64,000 bases of DNA from Robinsoniella peoriensis (GTDB lineage Bacteria; Bacillota; Clostridia; Lachnospirales; Lachnospiraceae): NCBI RefSeq assembly GCF_042680125.1, contig NZ_JBHTNY010000017.1. One strand, written 5' to 3'. Position 1 is the stretch's first letter. The number at the start of each line of letters is the position of its first letter. The position numbers and the translations under genes are program-made. The notes under the pieces were generated by a model that was not told where the DNA came from, made no database searches, and saw only the letters and a list, made by a program, of their open reading frames with translations. Positions 16,230-25,615 of the stretch are shown one piece after another.

Positions 16230-17234
16230 CTACACCTTCATTCTGATTCTATAGAATTGTCCAAAAACCACTCCGAATCCCCTTATCGTATATTTGTTAA
16301 CTAACTTTAAAATACATCCTCTTATTCCTCTTTTAAGATATTTATTACTTCTGTAATTACTGAAATAAGTATCAATTATATTTATAATCTGATTTTGATA
16401 ATCCATTTTTAATTTCTTATCCCTTAATAAAGCAATTCTTCCAAGGGAACTGCATAGCAGGATTTTTACACAGAAATATTCCAGTTCTGCAAAATAGGTA
16501 TCCCAGAAATGGTGTACATGGTAAAACTGAATGATTTCGTGTATTACCGTAATCATTTCTCCAGCCCGTGGATTATGCTTTTGTGTCTGGGTAGAATTTT
16601 TTCTATAATAATGTGTTACATATTCAGCTTCCAGATAAACGGCTCGGTTAATATACGGAATTAAATTTATGTAAAAGGCAGTATCTTCGTATATCAGCCC
16701 TTCCGGGAAAAACACTCCCGCCTGCTTTAATACCGATGCCTTATACAGCTTATTCCAGGGAGAAACCAGGGGATCTAAAAAAAGTTCCCTCTTATTCTTT
16801 TTCTCTGATACGGAGGCATAATTTTTCAGACGGAATTTTCTTCCATTTTTAATTTCATAATATCCGTAGCCGCATTCAACCATATCTGCACTTGTTAATA
16901 CTGCTCTTTTATACATTTGCTCATACATAGCAGAATCAACTGAATCATCAGAATCCACAAATCCTACATATTCTCCGGAACATAAAGATAAGCCCTGGTT
17001 TCTGGCTGCAGCCTGGCCTCCATTAACCCTGGTGAACATCCGGATTATATCCGGATATTTTTTTAAGTATTCTTTCATAATCTCCTCTGAAGAATCTGTA
17101 GATCCGTCGTTAATCAGGATAATTTCTATTTCCGGTAATGTCTGGTGCACCAAACTGTCCAGACACTCTTTTAAATATGCTTCGGTATTATATACCGGTA
17201 CTATAACGCTGACTTTTATTTTTGATCTCTGCAT
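16230..17234 (-). CDS. Glycosyltransferase family 2
   Basis: 334-residue GT-A glycosyltransferase: KVSVIVPVYNTEAYL at the start, EIILINDGSTDSSEE, the metal-binding VDSDDSVDSAM near residue 95, and the acceptor-side FPEGLIYEDTAFY. The C-terminal third is basic with no clear membrane segment. The start ATG at 17234 has GAAGAGG upstream, and the gene overlaps the end of the preceding one by 19 bases, so the two are translationally coupled. Sugar specificity unknown. Confidence 0.9.
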   Translation of the reverse strand: MQRSKIKVSVIVPVYNTEAYLKECLDSLVHQTLPEIEIILINDGSTDSSEEIMKEYLKKYPDIIRMFTRVNGGQAAARNQGLSLCSGEYVGFVDSDDSVDSAMYEQMYKRAVLTSADMVECGYGYYEIKNGRKFRLKNYASVSEKKNKRELFLDPLVSPWNKLYKASVLKQAGVFFPEGLIYEDTAFYINLIPYINRAVYLEAEYVTHYYRKNSTQTQKHNPRAGEMITVIHEIIQFYHVHHFWDTYFAELEYFCVKILLCSSLGRIALLRDKKLKMDYQNQIINIIDTYFSNYRSNKYLKRGIRGCILKLVNKYTIRGFGVVFGQFYRIRMKV

Positions 17235-18526
17235 GCCATAACCTCTTCTATAGACCTGACTAAAAAATCCGGAAAATATAAACTGATATCAGAATGATTT
17301 TCATAATATAAGATTTCTTTTTTCATTGAAAAATTACCTGTCTCTAAATCCATCAGCATAAATTTAATATGCTCAGAATAGGTATGTTCTGCTTTAGAGT
17401 AATGCAGGTAAATATGGTTTTCTTTATTATTTCGGACAGCATCCAGGATCTTCACTCTCAGATGATTATTTAATTTCTCTAATTTATCCTGATCTGCATC
17501 CAAATACCCACATCCGGTAACCGATACCAGAGTCTGCTCCAGCCGATTATTTTCATCCATCAGATAATCTCCAAGCCGGTATTGGGGGGCACCTGCAATG
17601 ATTGTACTGCCAGGAATCCGAACCCCAAAATTGATTGCTGCATAACCGCCTTTACTCGATCCGGCAAAAATGATTTTTTTATACCGGCCTTCACTGATTG
17701 TTTTCTTAATCAGGCTTTCAACTGCGCGTTCAACAAAAAAATCCATATTCTCACCCAGATAAAATAATCCTCTTGCATCATTCCCTCCATCGTCCAGCAC
17801 AAACATTTTATCTGCATTTATCCTCTTTAGTGTTCTGACGTAATTATATCTCGCCTTAATTCCGGCTCTTGTACAGGAACTAAACACGAAAATGACTGCA
17901 TCCGACTGCATTTTTTCAAATAGATATTTCACAGTAGTATTTTCATACCAGTAGTATTTCTGATGAAACATGATTTTGATTTTTGTAGTGAGATATTCTA
18001 TATATTTCCCAAATCTTTTCTTAGCAGACTGATCCTGTTTTCCTGCTTGTATCCGATCCAGACAGCCTCCAATATTTTTGATATAAGATTCCGTATTCGA
18101 ATTGTAAATGAGGGGGGTAAACTGTTCAATTGCCTCTAATTTATTTGCAAGATCAGCTGTTTCCCTGCAAAAGCAAATAAATCCTGCTGCTTCGAACTGG
18201 CTGAGCAGCTCCATCTGATGATTGTCTATATGTTCATGGTATTCTTTTTTCCTTGGCACTGCGACTACCTTTTTCCCCGCTTTGATTGCCCTCACTATAA
18301 TCCCGGTTCCACCGTGTGTTATAATAATCGAACTTTCAGATATTTTTTCTTCCATCTCAGTCTGGTTCAGAAATGCACGGTATGTATAATTAACAGGGAT
18401 ATATTGGGAATAACCTGTTTGGGCATAAACAGCTTCTTTTATGACACCTGTCCCGATCAGACGGTCTACCTCTATTAATAGCCTGTCAAAAGGAAACTTT
18501 TGACTGCCCACTGTAACAAAAATCAT
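17216..18526 (-). CDS. PssE-like glycosyltransferase fused to an alpha/beta-hydrolase-like domain
   Basis: 436-residue two-domain protein. Residues 1-165 match the PssE/Alg13 family (glycosyltransferase 28 C-terminal): MIFVTVGSQKFPFDRLL, SSIIITHGGTGIIVRAIKAGKKVVAVPRKKEYHEHIDNHQ. These bind the nucleotide sugar and need a membrane PssD/Alg14 partner, which is encoded immediately upstream. The remaining 270 residues look like the XcbB/CpsF capsule proteins, with an alpha/beta-hydrolase core: VFVFSSCTRAG, DDGGNDARGLFY and the nucleophile elbow FAGSSKGGYAAINFG, then a late HYSKAEHTYSEH that could supply the catalytic His. The start has AGGAGATG upstream. A PssE alone is usually about 160 residues, so this is a fusion. 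Possible role of the second part: O-acyl transfer or removal; unproven. Confidence 0.82.
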   Translation of the reverse strand: MIFVTVGSQKFPFDRLLIEVDRLIGTGVIKEAVYAQTGYSQYIPVNYTYRAFLNQTEMEEKISESSIIITHGGTGIIVRAIKAGKKVVAVPRKKEYHEHIDNHQMELLSQFEAAGFICFCRETADLANKLEAIEQFTPLIYNSNTESYIKNIGGCLDRIQAGKQDQSAKKRFGKYIEYLTTKIKIMFHQKYYWYENTTVKYLFEKMQSDAVIFVFSSCTRAGIKARYNYVRTLKRINADKMFVLDDGGNDARGLFYLGENMDFFVERAVESLIKKTISEGRYKKIIFAGSSKGGYAAINFGVRIPGSTIIAGAPQYRLGDYLMDENNRLEQTLVSVTGCGYLDADQDKLEKLNNHLRVKILDAVRNNKENHIYLHYSKAEHTYSEHIKFMLMDLETGNFSMKKEILYYENHSDISLYFPDFLVRSIEEVMACRDQK

Positions 18527-18544
18527 TTTTAATCATCTCCTGCC

Positions 18545-19021
18545 TTAATAAATACCTCCCAGATAAGAAGCCCGGGGAAATATATCCAACATTTTCTTCC
18601 ATTGTACATAAAAGTTATCCGCAAATTTATATAGAAGTTTTCCAGTTTCCGTTGGGCTTTCAGACTTTGCAAAAGACTCTATATAAATTACTTTTTTTCG
18701 AAACAGTTTACATAGCAGACACATAGGTACCATAGCCAAAACACCGGTGCAGATCACCACTTCCGGTCCTTCCATTATAAAAATCCAAAAAGATTTTAAT
18801 GTTATCTGTAACATATTTAATATCCACAGCTTCTCTTTTCTGTTGATCTGTTTCAGAAAATAGGTTTTGTGATTTTTTGTACTGACTTCATAGCCGGTTT
18901 TTTCCGTCAATATAAAGCTGTCATACTTGTCCATTAAAGGATCAAGCATCATTAACTGATCAAAATGCCCACCGGAAGATGCCGCAAAACACACTTTTAA
19001 CTTTTTATCTGCTTTCTTCAT
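18545..19021 (-). CDS. PssD/Alg14-like membrane subunit of a bipartite glycosyltransferase
   Basis: 158-residue protein of the Alg14/PssD family, which anchors the PssE/Alg13 catalytic subunit to the membrane and presents the lipid-linked acceptor. Family marks: KVCFAASSGGHFDQLMML at the N-terminus, FILTEKTG, VICTGVLAMVPMCLLCKL and IYIESFAKSESPTETGKLLY, ending in the FYVQWKKM motif. The gene lies 18 bases upstream of its PssE partner. Together the pair adds one sugar, often to a glucose-1-phosphate or galactose-1-phosphate primer. The start ATG at 19021 has GAGGGAA upstream. Confidence 0.92.
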   Translation of the reverse strand: MKKADKKLKVCFAASSGGHFDQLMMLDPLMDKYDSFILTEKTGYEVSTKNHKTYFLKQINRKEKLWILNMLQITLKSFWIFIMEGPEVVICTGVLAMVPMCLLCKLFRKKVIYIESFAKSESPTETGKLLYKFADNFYVQWKKMLDIFPRASYLGGIY

Positions 19022-19030
19022 TTTTTTCCC

Positions 19031-20134
19031 TCATCTGCATGCTTTCATCAGTTCACAAATACGATCCACATCATCCATAGCAAGTTGCGGATAGAGCGGC
19101 AATGTTATGATATTCTCGGATATATATTCTGCTACAGGTGTAAATCCAGGATCAAACCTCTCCCTGTAACATCTGCAATTATTGATTAACGGGTAGAAAT
19201 ATTTGCGCGGATAGATCTGTTCTTTATTCAGTGCCTCACAGACTTTATCCCGGTCTGCTCCAAAGCTTTCCTCCACTAAGACCGGAAAATAAGCATAATT
19301 ATATTTGATATTGTCTTTTCGTCTGTTTAACCGGATTCCGGTAACATCTTTTAAATTTTCTTCATACCGATGTACAATATTTCTTCTTCCGTTAATCAGT
19401 TCATCAACATGCTTCAGATTACATAAGCCCATTGCAGCCTGAAATTCATTCATTTTGGCATTTGCTCCGATACTGCTGATTGTCGTTTCACCGGTAATCC
19501 CAAAATTTTTAAGCTGATACAGCTTATAACCGGTCTCCATGTCCTTTACAACAGCCGCCCCTCCTTCAATTGTCTGAAACACCTTTGTAGCATGAAAACT
19601 AAATATGGAGCCGTCACCATAATTACCAATTCCAATTCCATTTACTTCTTCGCCGAAAGCATGCGCCGCATCATAAATAACTTTTAACCCATGCTTTCTG
19701 GCTATTCTTCGTATAGATTCCACATCACAGGGATTTCCATATACATGAACCGGAATAATAGCTGAAGTCTTATCTGTAATCAGTGCTTCTATCTTACCGG
19801 TATCAATTGTATAGTCGTCTTCCAAAATATCGCAGAACACAGGTGTCAGTCCATTTCTGACTATGGCATGTACCGTTGATGCAAATGTAAATGGTGTTGT
19901 AATAACTTCACCTGTCAAACCGGCGGCCTGAATTAAAAATTCAAGTGACAGATGTCCATTAGTAAAAAGCATAGCATAAGGAACATTAAGATATTTTCTT
20001 AACTGTTCCTCCAGGTGATTATGCAACGGTCCTGAGTTTGTAATTACACCGGATTGCCAAATTTGATCCAGGTAACGGTCATATTCTTCTCTTGGCGGTA
20101 AAAATGGTCTCGTCACATAAATAGGATTCTTCAT
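19031..20134 (-). CDS. DegT/DnrJ/EryC1/StrS-family PLP-dependent sugar aminotransferase
   Basis: 367-residue aminotransferase of the nucleotide-sugar family, which puts an amino group on a 4-keto (or 3-keto) sugar. Visible: TNGHLSLEFL, TPFTFASTVHAI, PVHVYGNP, the cofactor Asp in VIYDAAHAFGEE, and the Schiff-base lysine in FSFHATKVFQTIEGGA. I start at the ATG at 20134 (GAGGAAGG about ten bases upstream); the ATG at 20143 touches that site. The acetyltransferase gene lies 17 bases upstream, so the pair likely makes an N-acetylated amino sugar. The dehydratase that would supply the keto sugar is not in the window. Confidence 0.92.
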   Translation of the reverse strand: MKNPIYVTRPFLPPREEYDRYLDQIWQSGVITNSGPLHNHLEEQLRKYLNVPYAMLFTNGHLSLEFLIQAAGLTGEVITTPFTFASTVHAIVRNGLTPVFCDILEDDYTIDTGKIEALITDKTSAIIPVHVYGNPCDVESIRRIARKHGLKVIYDAAHAFGEEVNGIGIGNYGDGSIFSFHATKVFQTIEGGAAVVKDMETGYKLYQLKNFGITGETTISSIGANAKMNEFQAAMGLCNLKHVDELINGRRNIVHRYEENLKDVTGIRLNRRKDNIKYNYAYFPVLVEESFGADRDKVCEALNKEQIYPRKYFYPLINNCRCYRERFDPGFTPVAEYISENIITLPLYPQLAMDDVDRICELMKACR

Positions 20135-20151
20135 CTTATCCATTCCTTCCT

Positions 20152-20802
20152 CTAAAAAAGCTTTTTACCATTTTCACGTACAATGCATTTGGCGGGATTA
20201 CCAATTGCTGTGGTATGTGCAGGAACATCTTTATATACAGCAGCATTCATACCGATCACAGACGCCGTACCAATGCGCAGCCGGTCACGGATAGCCGCTG
20301 CCGGTCCAATATAAACTTTTTCTTCTACACTGCAGTGACCTGCAATAAAAACACCTGCTGAAATCATTGTATTGCTTTTGACACATGTGTCGTGTCCGAT
20401 CAATGCCATATACCCCACAGCCACATTATCTCCCAGTGTCACATCGCTCCCGATAAATCCATTTGCTACGATCAGTCCCTCTCCGGCTACCAGTGACGGG
20501 GATATATTCGAATGGGGATGGATAATTGTAGCAAGATAATATCCGTTGTCTTTTATTCTTCTGTATAGAAGTTCCCTGTCAGCCGGATCTCCTACCGATA
20601 CTGCAAATTCAATCTCATCTGAATCATATGCGGTGATTGCCTCCTCAAAAGTATAAACTCTTTTCTGATATGACTCACTCACACCAATTACATCATCAAT
20701 AAATACAATTTCCTGCCATCTCTGTTTAAACATATTTACTGTTTCTGCAAGATCTACAAGAATTTTGCCATTTCCGCCTGCTCCATATACCCCTAGTACC
20801 AT
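20152..20802 (-). CDS. PglD/NeuD-family sugar O- or N-acetyltransferase
   Basis: 216-residue left-handed beta-helix acetyltransferase with an N-terminal Rossmann-like substrate domain (MVLGVYGAGGNGKILVDLAE, FIDDV) and C-terminal hexapeptide repeats (LVAGEGLIVANGFIGSDVTLGDNV, MISAGVFIAGHCSVEEKVYIGPAA). The catalytic His is expected in ALIGHDTCV. The family acetylates UDP-4-amino-sugars and sialic acids. The gene is followed by the DegT aminotransferase. AAGGAG precedes the ATG at 20802. Confidence 0.9.
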   Translation of the reverse strand: MVLGVYGAGGNGKILVDLAETVNMFKQRWQEIVFIDDVIGVSESYQKRVYTFEEAITAYDSDEIEFAVSVGDPADRELLYRRIKDNGYYLATIIHPHSNISPSLVAGEGLIVANGFIGSDVTLGDNVAVGYMALIGHDTCVKSNTMISAGVFIAGHCSVEEKVYIGPAAAIRDRLRIGTASVIGMNAAVYKDVPAHTTAIGNPAKCIVRENGKKLF

Positions 20803-20814
20803 AACAGTCTCCTT

Positions 20815-22581
20815 TTAAAAATCATTTATCATTTTTTTAATTTCACCATCATCCAGTTCCGTTACCTTATGATCAACAATCCGGTATACACTGCTGCACA
20901 TAGCCAGTACACTTGGTCTGTGAGTGGTAAGTATACATGTTCTTCGGCTTGCCTGTCCCATAAGATTTTTGAGTATTTTCCGTTCTGTCACTACATCCAG
21001 CGCAGAAGTCGCCTCATCTAAAAACAGGATGGGTGTTCTGCATAACAGGGCTCTGGCTATTGCCAGCCGCTGCGCCTGGCCTTCTGAAAAACCGATACCG
21101 CCTTCTCCAACAGGCTGATGAATACCTGCCGGAAGTTTATTGACAAAATCCAGGGCACAGGCATTATCCAGAGCTTCCAGTAATTCTTCATCAGAAGCTT
21201 CCTCCCGTACTAAGCGAAGGTTTTCTGCAATTGTACCGCTCATTATTGTATTTCCCTGTGGGACATAAGCAATCAGTTTACGGAGAGACGGATTCAGTGG
21301 CAGAGTATCTTCTTGATTATTACCAACCCGCATCACCGCTTTGTCCCCCGGCACACGAACAAGACCAAGTAATATCCGGAGCATGGTGGTCTTACCTTCA
21401 CCCGAAGGGCCTACCAATGCTACAATTTTACCGGGCTCTGCTTTCAGAGTGACATTTTCAAAGACCTCTTTTCCATTTTGGTAAGAAAAATTCATATGCT
21501 GAATATCAATTGTCACACCTGTACGCATCCCTTTTTCCAGAAAGTCCACGCTCTCTTCTTCATGTTCTGTCTTTTCATCTTCCATAGCCAGCAGGCTGCG
21601 TATCCTGGAAGAAGATGCTATGGTTGTTACTGCATTGGGAATTGTCTGAACCAAAGTCTTAAAAGCTGTGGCTATATAGTTTGCCAATACGATTAACAGA
21701 GTCATCGTTCCAATGGAAATCACACCGGTATAGATATGATAGATTGTCCATGCCAGACATACCATTGCACCAAGCTGGCCGCTTACATACATCACTCCCC
21801 AGGAAGCAATGGAGTATTTATTTACCAACAGTTCAATTTTTCTTCGTTTTTCCTGTAAATCTACAGATTTTTCCGTGAATACTTTATGAAGATCAAATGC
21901 TTTGATTGACTGGATATTATGGAAACTTTCTTTTAAAAACGTCATCACATCGCTGACTGCTTTTCTCTGCGTTTGATTACATATGTACATTTTCTTTAAA
22001 AAAATTCTGGAACCAAACAGTACTACAGGCCCTAGAAACATAATTAGAAATATCATGCTGAAATCGTAATAGATTATCAGCAGAGCTGAAATACCTATCT
22101 GGATTCCCAGGGATAAAAGACTGGGTATCCACCCGACAACGCTCCCGGATACCATACTAATGTCTTCACTTAGCCTGGTCATCAAATCTCCTGAATGAAG
22201 CCTTGTAAGATTTTCCCATTCTGCCGTCAGTATCTTTTTATAAGCCCGCACCGATAAATCCTTTCTCATCCGGTTGCTGATTATGGCAGATAACCTCTGA
22301 CTCAGCATGGCTATTATTAAATTTACTATTCCTATACTGATATAGATTGCAGCAACGGCTATTACACCCTTAAAATCTTTATTCAGCAGCAAATCCACAA
22401 AATCTTTTAGCTGTACGGATATAACCAGTGTAATGCATGCAGTAAACAATGCCAGTACAGTATATAAAATGATTCCTTTTTTATACGCTTCTGAAAGCTG
22501 ATAGATAAATTTCAGCTCCTGACAAACCTCTTTTAAAAATCCTTCCCTGATTTTATGAACCACTTTTTTTATTTTTATCAT
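20815..22581 (-). CDS. Type I ABC exporter half-transporter, PglK/MsbA-like
   Basis: 588-residue fusion of a six-helix membrane domain (about residues 30-320) and an ATPase (about 350-588). ATPase motifs: Walker A GPSGEGKTT, Q-loop AYVPQG, signature FSEGQAQRLAIARAL (FSEGQ instead of LSGGQ), Walker B ILFLDEATSALD, and the switch His in TTHRPS. Such proteins act as homodimers; PglK-type members flip undecaprenyl-linked oligosaccharides. The start ATG at 22581 has GGAG six bases upstream and lies inside the end of the preceding GT gene. A Wzx flippase is encoded in the same operon, so its cargo may be a different lipid-linked glycan or a substituent precursor. Confidence 0.88.
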   Translation of the reverse strand: MIKIKKVVHKIREGFLKEVCQELKFIYQLSEAYKKGIILYTVLALFTACITLVISVQLKDFVDLLLNKDFKGVIAVAAIYISIGIVNLIIAMLSQRLSAIISNRMRKDLSVRAYKKILTAEWENLTRLHSGDLMTRLSEDISMVSGSVVGWIPSLLSLGIQIGISALLIIYYDFSMIFLIMFLGPVVLFGSRIFLKKMYICNQTQRKAVSDVMTFLKESFHNIQSIKAFDLHKVFTEKSVDLQEKRRKIELLVNKYSIASWGVMYVSGQLGAMVCLAWTIYHIYTGVISIGTMTLLIVLANYIATAFKTLVQTIPNAVTTIASSSRIRSLLAMEDEKTEHEEESVDFLEKGMRTGVTIDIQHMNFSYQNGKEVFENVTLKAEPGKIVALVGPSGEGKTTMLRILLGLVRVPGDKAVMRVGNNQEDTLPLNPSLRKLIAYVPQGNTIMSGTIAENLRLVREEASDEELLEALDNACALDFVNKLPAGIHQPVGEGGIGFSEGQAQRLAIARALLCRTPILFLDEATSALDVVTERKILKNLMGQASRRTCILTTHRPSVLAMCSSVYRIVDHKVTELDDGEIKKMINDF

Positions 22582-23539
22582 CACGTACTCCATCATATCT
22601 ATTCTGAATTTTCTTTTTCAAACGAAGGTATAATATCCGATTACCATGAATGATCATATACATTCTGTGCGTTCCAAAAAGGATCATAAAAAAAGCAAGA
22701 AAAAAATATCCCGGCCGTTTCCATACAAACCCTTTCGCCATATAGTCAGAATAGAGTTTCGCCTCCAGATTACGATAAGAAATTAAAACATTCAGTTTTT
22801 TTCCAATTTTTTCAATTTCTCTATGTATTGCAAAGGCATACGCTCTCCACAGATAATTTCCCCTTTGAAACTTATATGACCAGCTGCCTTTCTCTCCGAT
22901 CAGATAACGATATACGGACATTTGTTCCTGCATACAGCCAATCTTCCCCTCACTCAGCAAAAACAGCGGTACAATTCTGTCAAGCGGCGCATAATGTACC
23001 TTGTAAAGCAGCTCCAGGAGGGATAAATCCTCTTTCCAAAAGTTTCTGGCTATTACTGTTGAAGTCTGACCTGGGATTAAATAATTCTCCATATCTTTTA
23101 CCGAATATTCCGGCGAAGCTGAAAATGTACCGGGTAATTCTATTTCTGTCTCATGATGGTCTAAAACTTTACATGCATGATAAATAGCTGAATAATCTCT
23201 GTGCTGATCCAGAAAGTCCACCTGCTTTTGCAGTTTCCCACTATCTGTCCAGTAATCGTCCCCCTCTAAAAAGGCAACATATTCACCCTTACAGGCTTTC
23301 AACGTTTCAATACTGTTGATTTTCATCCCTACATTTTTTTTCCGGAGTACTGGCACTATGCAATCAGAATTTTGTTTTTGCAGTTTTTGAATCACTGCTT
23401 GTGTCCGGTCCCCAGAGCAGTCATCACTGACAATAATTTCAATTGAAAAGGATGTCTTTTGCGCTAATACGCTTCGTATGGCTTTCTCTATATATTTTTC
23501 ATGGTTATACGTTATAATTGCTACACTGACTTTTTTCAC
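22553..23539 (-). CDS. Glycosyltransferase family 2
   Basis: 328-residue glycosyltransferase with MKKVSVAIITYNHEKYIEKAI, IEIIVSDDCSGDRT and the metal motif LEGDDYWTDSGKLQKQ near residue 95, the SpsA-like variant that uses EGDD instead of DSDD. The rest is an acceptor domain with several basic helices and a C-terminal hydrophobic patch (YFFLAFFMILFG) that may contact the membrane. It starts with GTG at 23539 behind AAGGA and overlaps the next gene (ABC exporter) by 29 bases. Specificity unknown. Confidence 0.88.
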   Translation of the reverse strand: MKKVSVAIITYNHEKYIEKAIRSVLAQKTSFSIEIIVSDDCSGDRTQAVIQKLQKQNSDCIVPVLRKKNVGMKINSIETLKACKGEYVAFLEGDDYWTDSGKLQKQVDFLDQHRDYSAIYHACKVLDHHETEIELPGTFSASPEYSVKDMENYLIPGQTSTVIARNFWKEDLSLLELLYKVHYAPLDRIVPLFLLSEGKIGCMQEQMSVYRYLIGEKGSWSYKFQRGNYLWRAYAFAIHREIEKIGKKLNVLISYRNLEAKLYSDYMAKGFVWKRPGYFFLAFFMILFGTHRMYMIIHGNRILYLRLKKKIQNRYDGVRDDKNKKSGS

Positions 23540-23548
23540 TTTTTCCTT

Positions 23549-24559
23549 CTAACTCATCCATTTATGGATTATGTTTTTCTTCTTTATTAAAAAAAACTGA
23601 CTCCATAGGAAGACTCTGCTGGCTGTTACCGGATATTTCGCAATTACGCGGTAAATCAGCTGCTTTCGCTTATGTATTGTTTTTTGATACTTTTCTGTCT
23701 CGGCTTCCAACAGCCTGATTAAGCTTTCCCATACATCTTTTTTATCTGCCTCTACCATACGAAATAACTGTATGCAGATAGTATCCAGATAACTTTCTGT
23801 CATTTTACTGCGAATCTCTGCATATACCTCTTTCTGGCATATAATAACCCTTTCCTGGAAAGCTTCGATCATGGAAAGATGACGTATATCCAGAAAAAAC
23901 TTTTTATCCATAATACTTCCAGGCCGTTTTCTGTAAAAATATAACTGGCTGGCGGTTACAACTGCAAATGGGATTTTATCAACCAGATGGTGGATAATTA
24001 ATTCATCTTCATGCAGCTTTCCAGGAGAAAAACGACACGTGCAGAACAAGTCCCTTGAAAATAATTTATTACAGGAAATAATCATCATCGTGTTCTTTTC
24101 ATCGCATCCTGTATATGCTAGCGACCGCATTAGCTCTGCTTTGTCCTTTATGACCGGTTTGTCAGAAAGTTCTTTATCAAAATTCAGGTCTGCATCCTGT
24201 TCAAAAACCAGGAAGCTGCATATTGAAACTAAAGCATGGCATTCAATAATGTTCCGGTATAAAATTTCCAGATATCGTGGATGGACAATATCATCAGAAT
24301 CAACAAAACACAAATATTCTCCGGAAGATTCCTCAATCCCTCTGTTTCGAGCCGCAGATAATCCTTGGTTATCCTGTGTAAAATACTGTATTTTTTCAGA
24401 TGTCTTAGACAAGTCTCTGCATATATCACCGGAATGATCGGTAGATCCGTCATTAATAAGGAGAATTTCCATGTCCTGGTAAGTCTGGGAAAGCAGAGAA
24501 TCCACACATGCTTTTAGATAAGGTTCTACATTATATACCGGTACAATTACACTGATCAT
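23549..24559 (-). CDS. Glycosyltransferase family 2
   Basis: 336-residue GT-A glycosyltransferase: MISVIVPVYNVEPYLKACV, MEILLINDGSTDHSGD, SAARNRGIEESSGEYLCFVDSDD (metal motif near residue 85), then an EDELIIHHLVDKIPFA acceptor-loop equivalent. I chose the ATG at 24559, with GGAGGAAAGGAAG upstream; a longer in-frame form to 24619 overlaps the preceding gene and adds residues outside the domain. Second of three consecutive GT2 genes. Confidence 0.9.
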   Translation of the reverse strand: MISVIVPVYNVEPYLKACVDSLLSQTYQDMEILLINDGSTDHSGDICRDLSKTSEKIQYFTQDNQGLSAARNRGIEESSGEYLCFVDSDDIVHPRYLEILYRNIIECHALVSICSFLVFEQDADLNFDKELSDKPVIKDKAELMRSLAYTGCDEKNTMMIISCNKLFSRDLFCTCRFSPGKLHEDELIIHHLVDKIPFAVVTASQLYFYRKRPGSIMDKKFFLDIRHLSMIEAFQERVIICQKEVYAEIRSKMTESYLDTICIQLFRMVEADKKDVWESLIRLLEAETEKYQKTIHKRKQLIYRVIAKYPVTASRVFLWSQFFLIKKKNIIHKWMS

Positions 24560-24596
24560 TCCATTACTTCCTTTCCTCCATTCCCATGGATTTTCT

Positions 24597-25583
24597 TTAT
24601 CGCTTATAATAATGTTCAAAGAAAAATATCCTTTTTTTCATCAGCCATATTTTAACCTTCATCTTATTTCTTCTGCTTACTGCATTCGCCAGGTAATATT
24701 TAAATTTCGGATTCGTTAACATCTGATATTCTTTTTCCAGTTTTAACTTCCAGGAAAACTTTTTATTTCTGCGTACCTCCTTTGAAAACATCAGCATTTT
24801 ATGAACCAGATCCGCATAGTAATGTGACATATCTATATTATGCGGCAGAAGACAGATCTCAAGTTTCTCTCCTAAGAGCATAATTGCTTTATCTGTATCT
24901 TCATGGTATTTCGTTGTCAATGCACCGGGGCGGAAATAGTTATAACGGTAAAGTGCTTTATCGATTACTTTCAAATACTTTGAACAGTTTATTAAATCCA
25001 TTGAAAAAATTAAATCTTCCAGAAACCAAAAATTCTCGTGAAAACGTATGTTATATTTTTTTAAAAACTCTGTTCTGACCATCTTATTCCAGGGTGCATT
25101 AATTAAAAAATCATCATACATTTTCCGAAACCTCGTCGTAACAAATCTGTCTTTTCTTCCTGAAAAACGCTTGCCAATCTGATAAGAAACCAATTTTCCT
25201 TTACGGTACAGATGAAAACCACAGATTACAAAATCAACATAATCTTCTTTCATTTCCTTACACATGTTAGAACACGAATCTGTTTCCAGGGTATCGTCAC
25301 TGTCTACAAATAGAATATATTTCCCTTTTGAATGATCAATTCCATAGTTTCTGGCAGATCCGGGACCATTGTTTCTCTTTTTATAATAATGTATTCTGGA
25401 ATCCCTGCCTGCATATTCTGTACATATGTTCCTTGTATTGTCAGTACTCCCATCATCAATGCAGAGTATCTCGATATTTTTATAATCCTGCTGTATCAGA
25501 CTCTCCAAACAACATCCAATGGTTTCATCCGAATTATGGATAGGAATAACAATACTTACCAGTTCTTCTGTCTCCCTCTTCAT
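24597..25583 (-). CDS. Glycosyltransferase family 2
   Basis: 328-residue GT-A glycosyltransferase with LVSIVIPIHNSDETIGCC, IEILCIDDGSTDNTR, GSARNYGIDHSKGKYILFVDSDDTLETD, and the acceptor-side NFWFLEDLIFSMDLI. The C-terminus is very basic (KMKVKIWLMKKRIFFFEHYYKR), suggesting peripheral membrane binding. The start ATG at 25583 has GAGAGGA upstream; a GTG 33 bases earlier overlaps the Wzx stop region. Specificity unknown. Confidence 0.9.
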   Translation of the reverse strand: MKRETEELVSIVIPIHNSDETIGCCLESLIQQDYKNIEILCIDDGSTDNTRNICTEYAGRDSRIHYYKKRNNGPGSARNYGIDHSKGKYILFVDSDDTLETDSCSNMCKEMKEDYVDFVICGFHLYRKGKLVSYQIGKRFSGRKDRFVTTRFRKMYDDFLINAPWNKMVRTEFLKKYNIRFHENFWFLEDLIFSMDLINCSKYLKVIDKALYRYNYFRPGALTTKYHEDTDKAIMLLGEKLEICLLPHNIDMSHYYADLVHKMLMFSKEVRRNKKFSWKLKLEKEYQMLTNPKFKYYLANAVSRRNKMKVKIWLMKKRIFFFEHYYKR

Positions 25584-25615
25584 TCCAATTCCTCTCGCAT
25601 ACACTAAGATATCCA

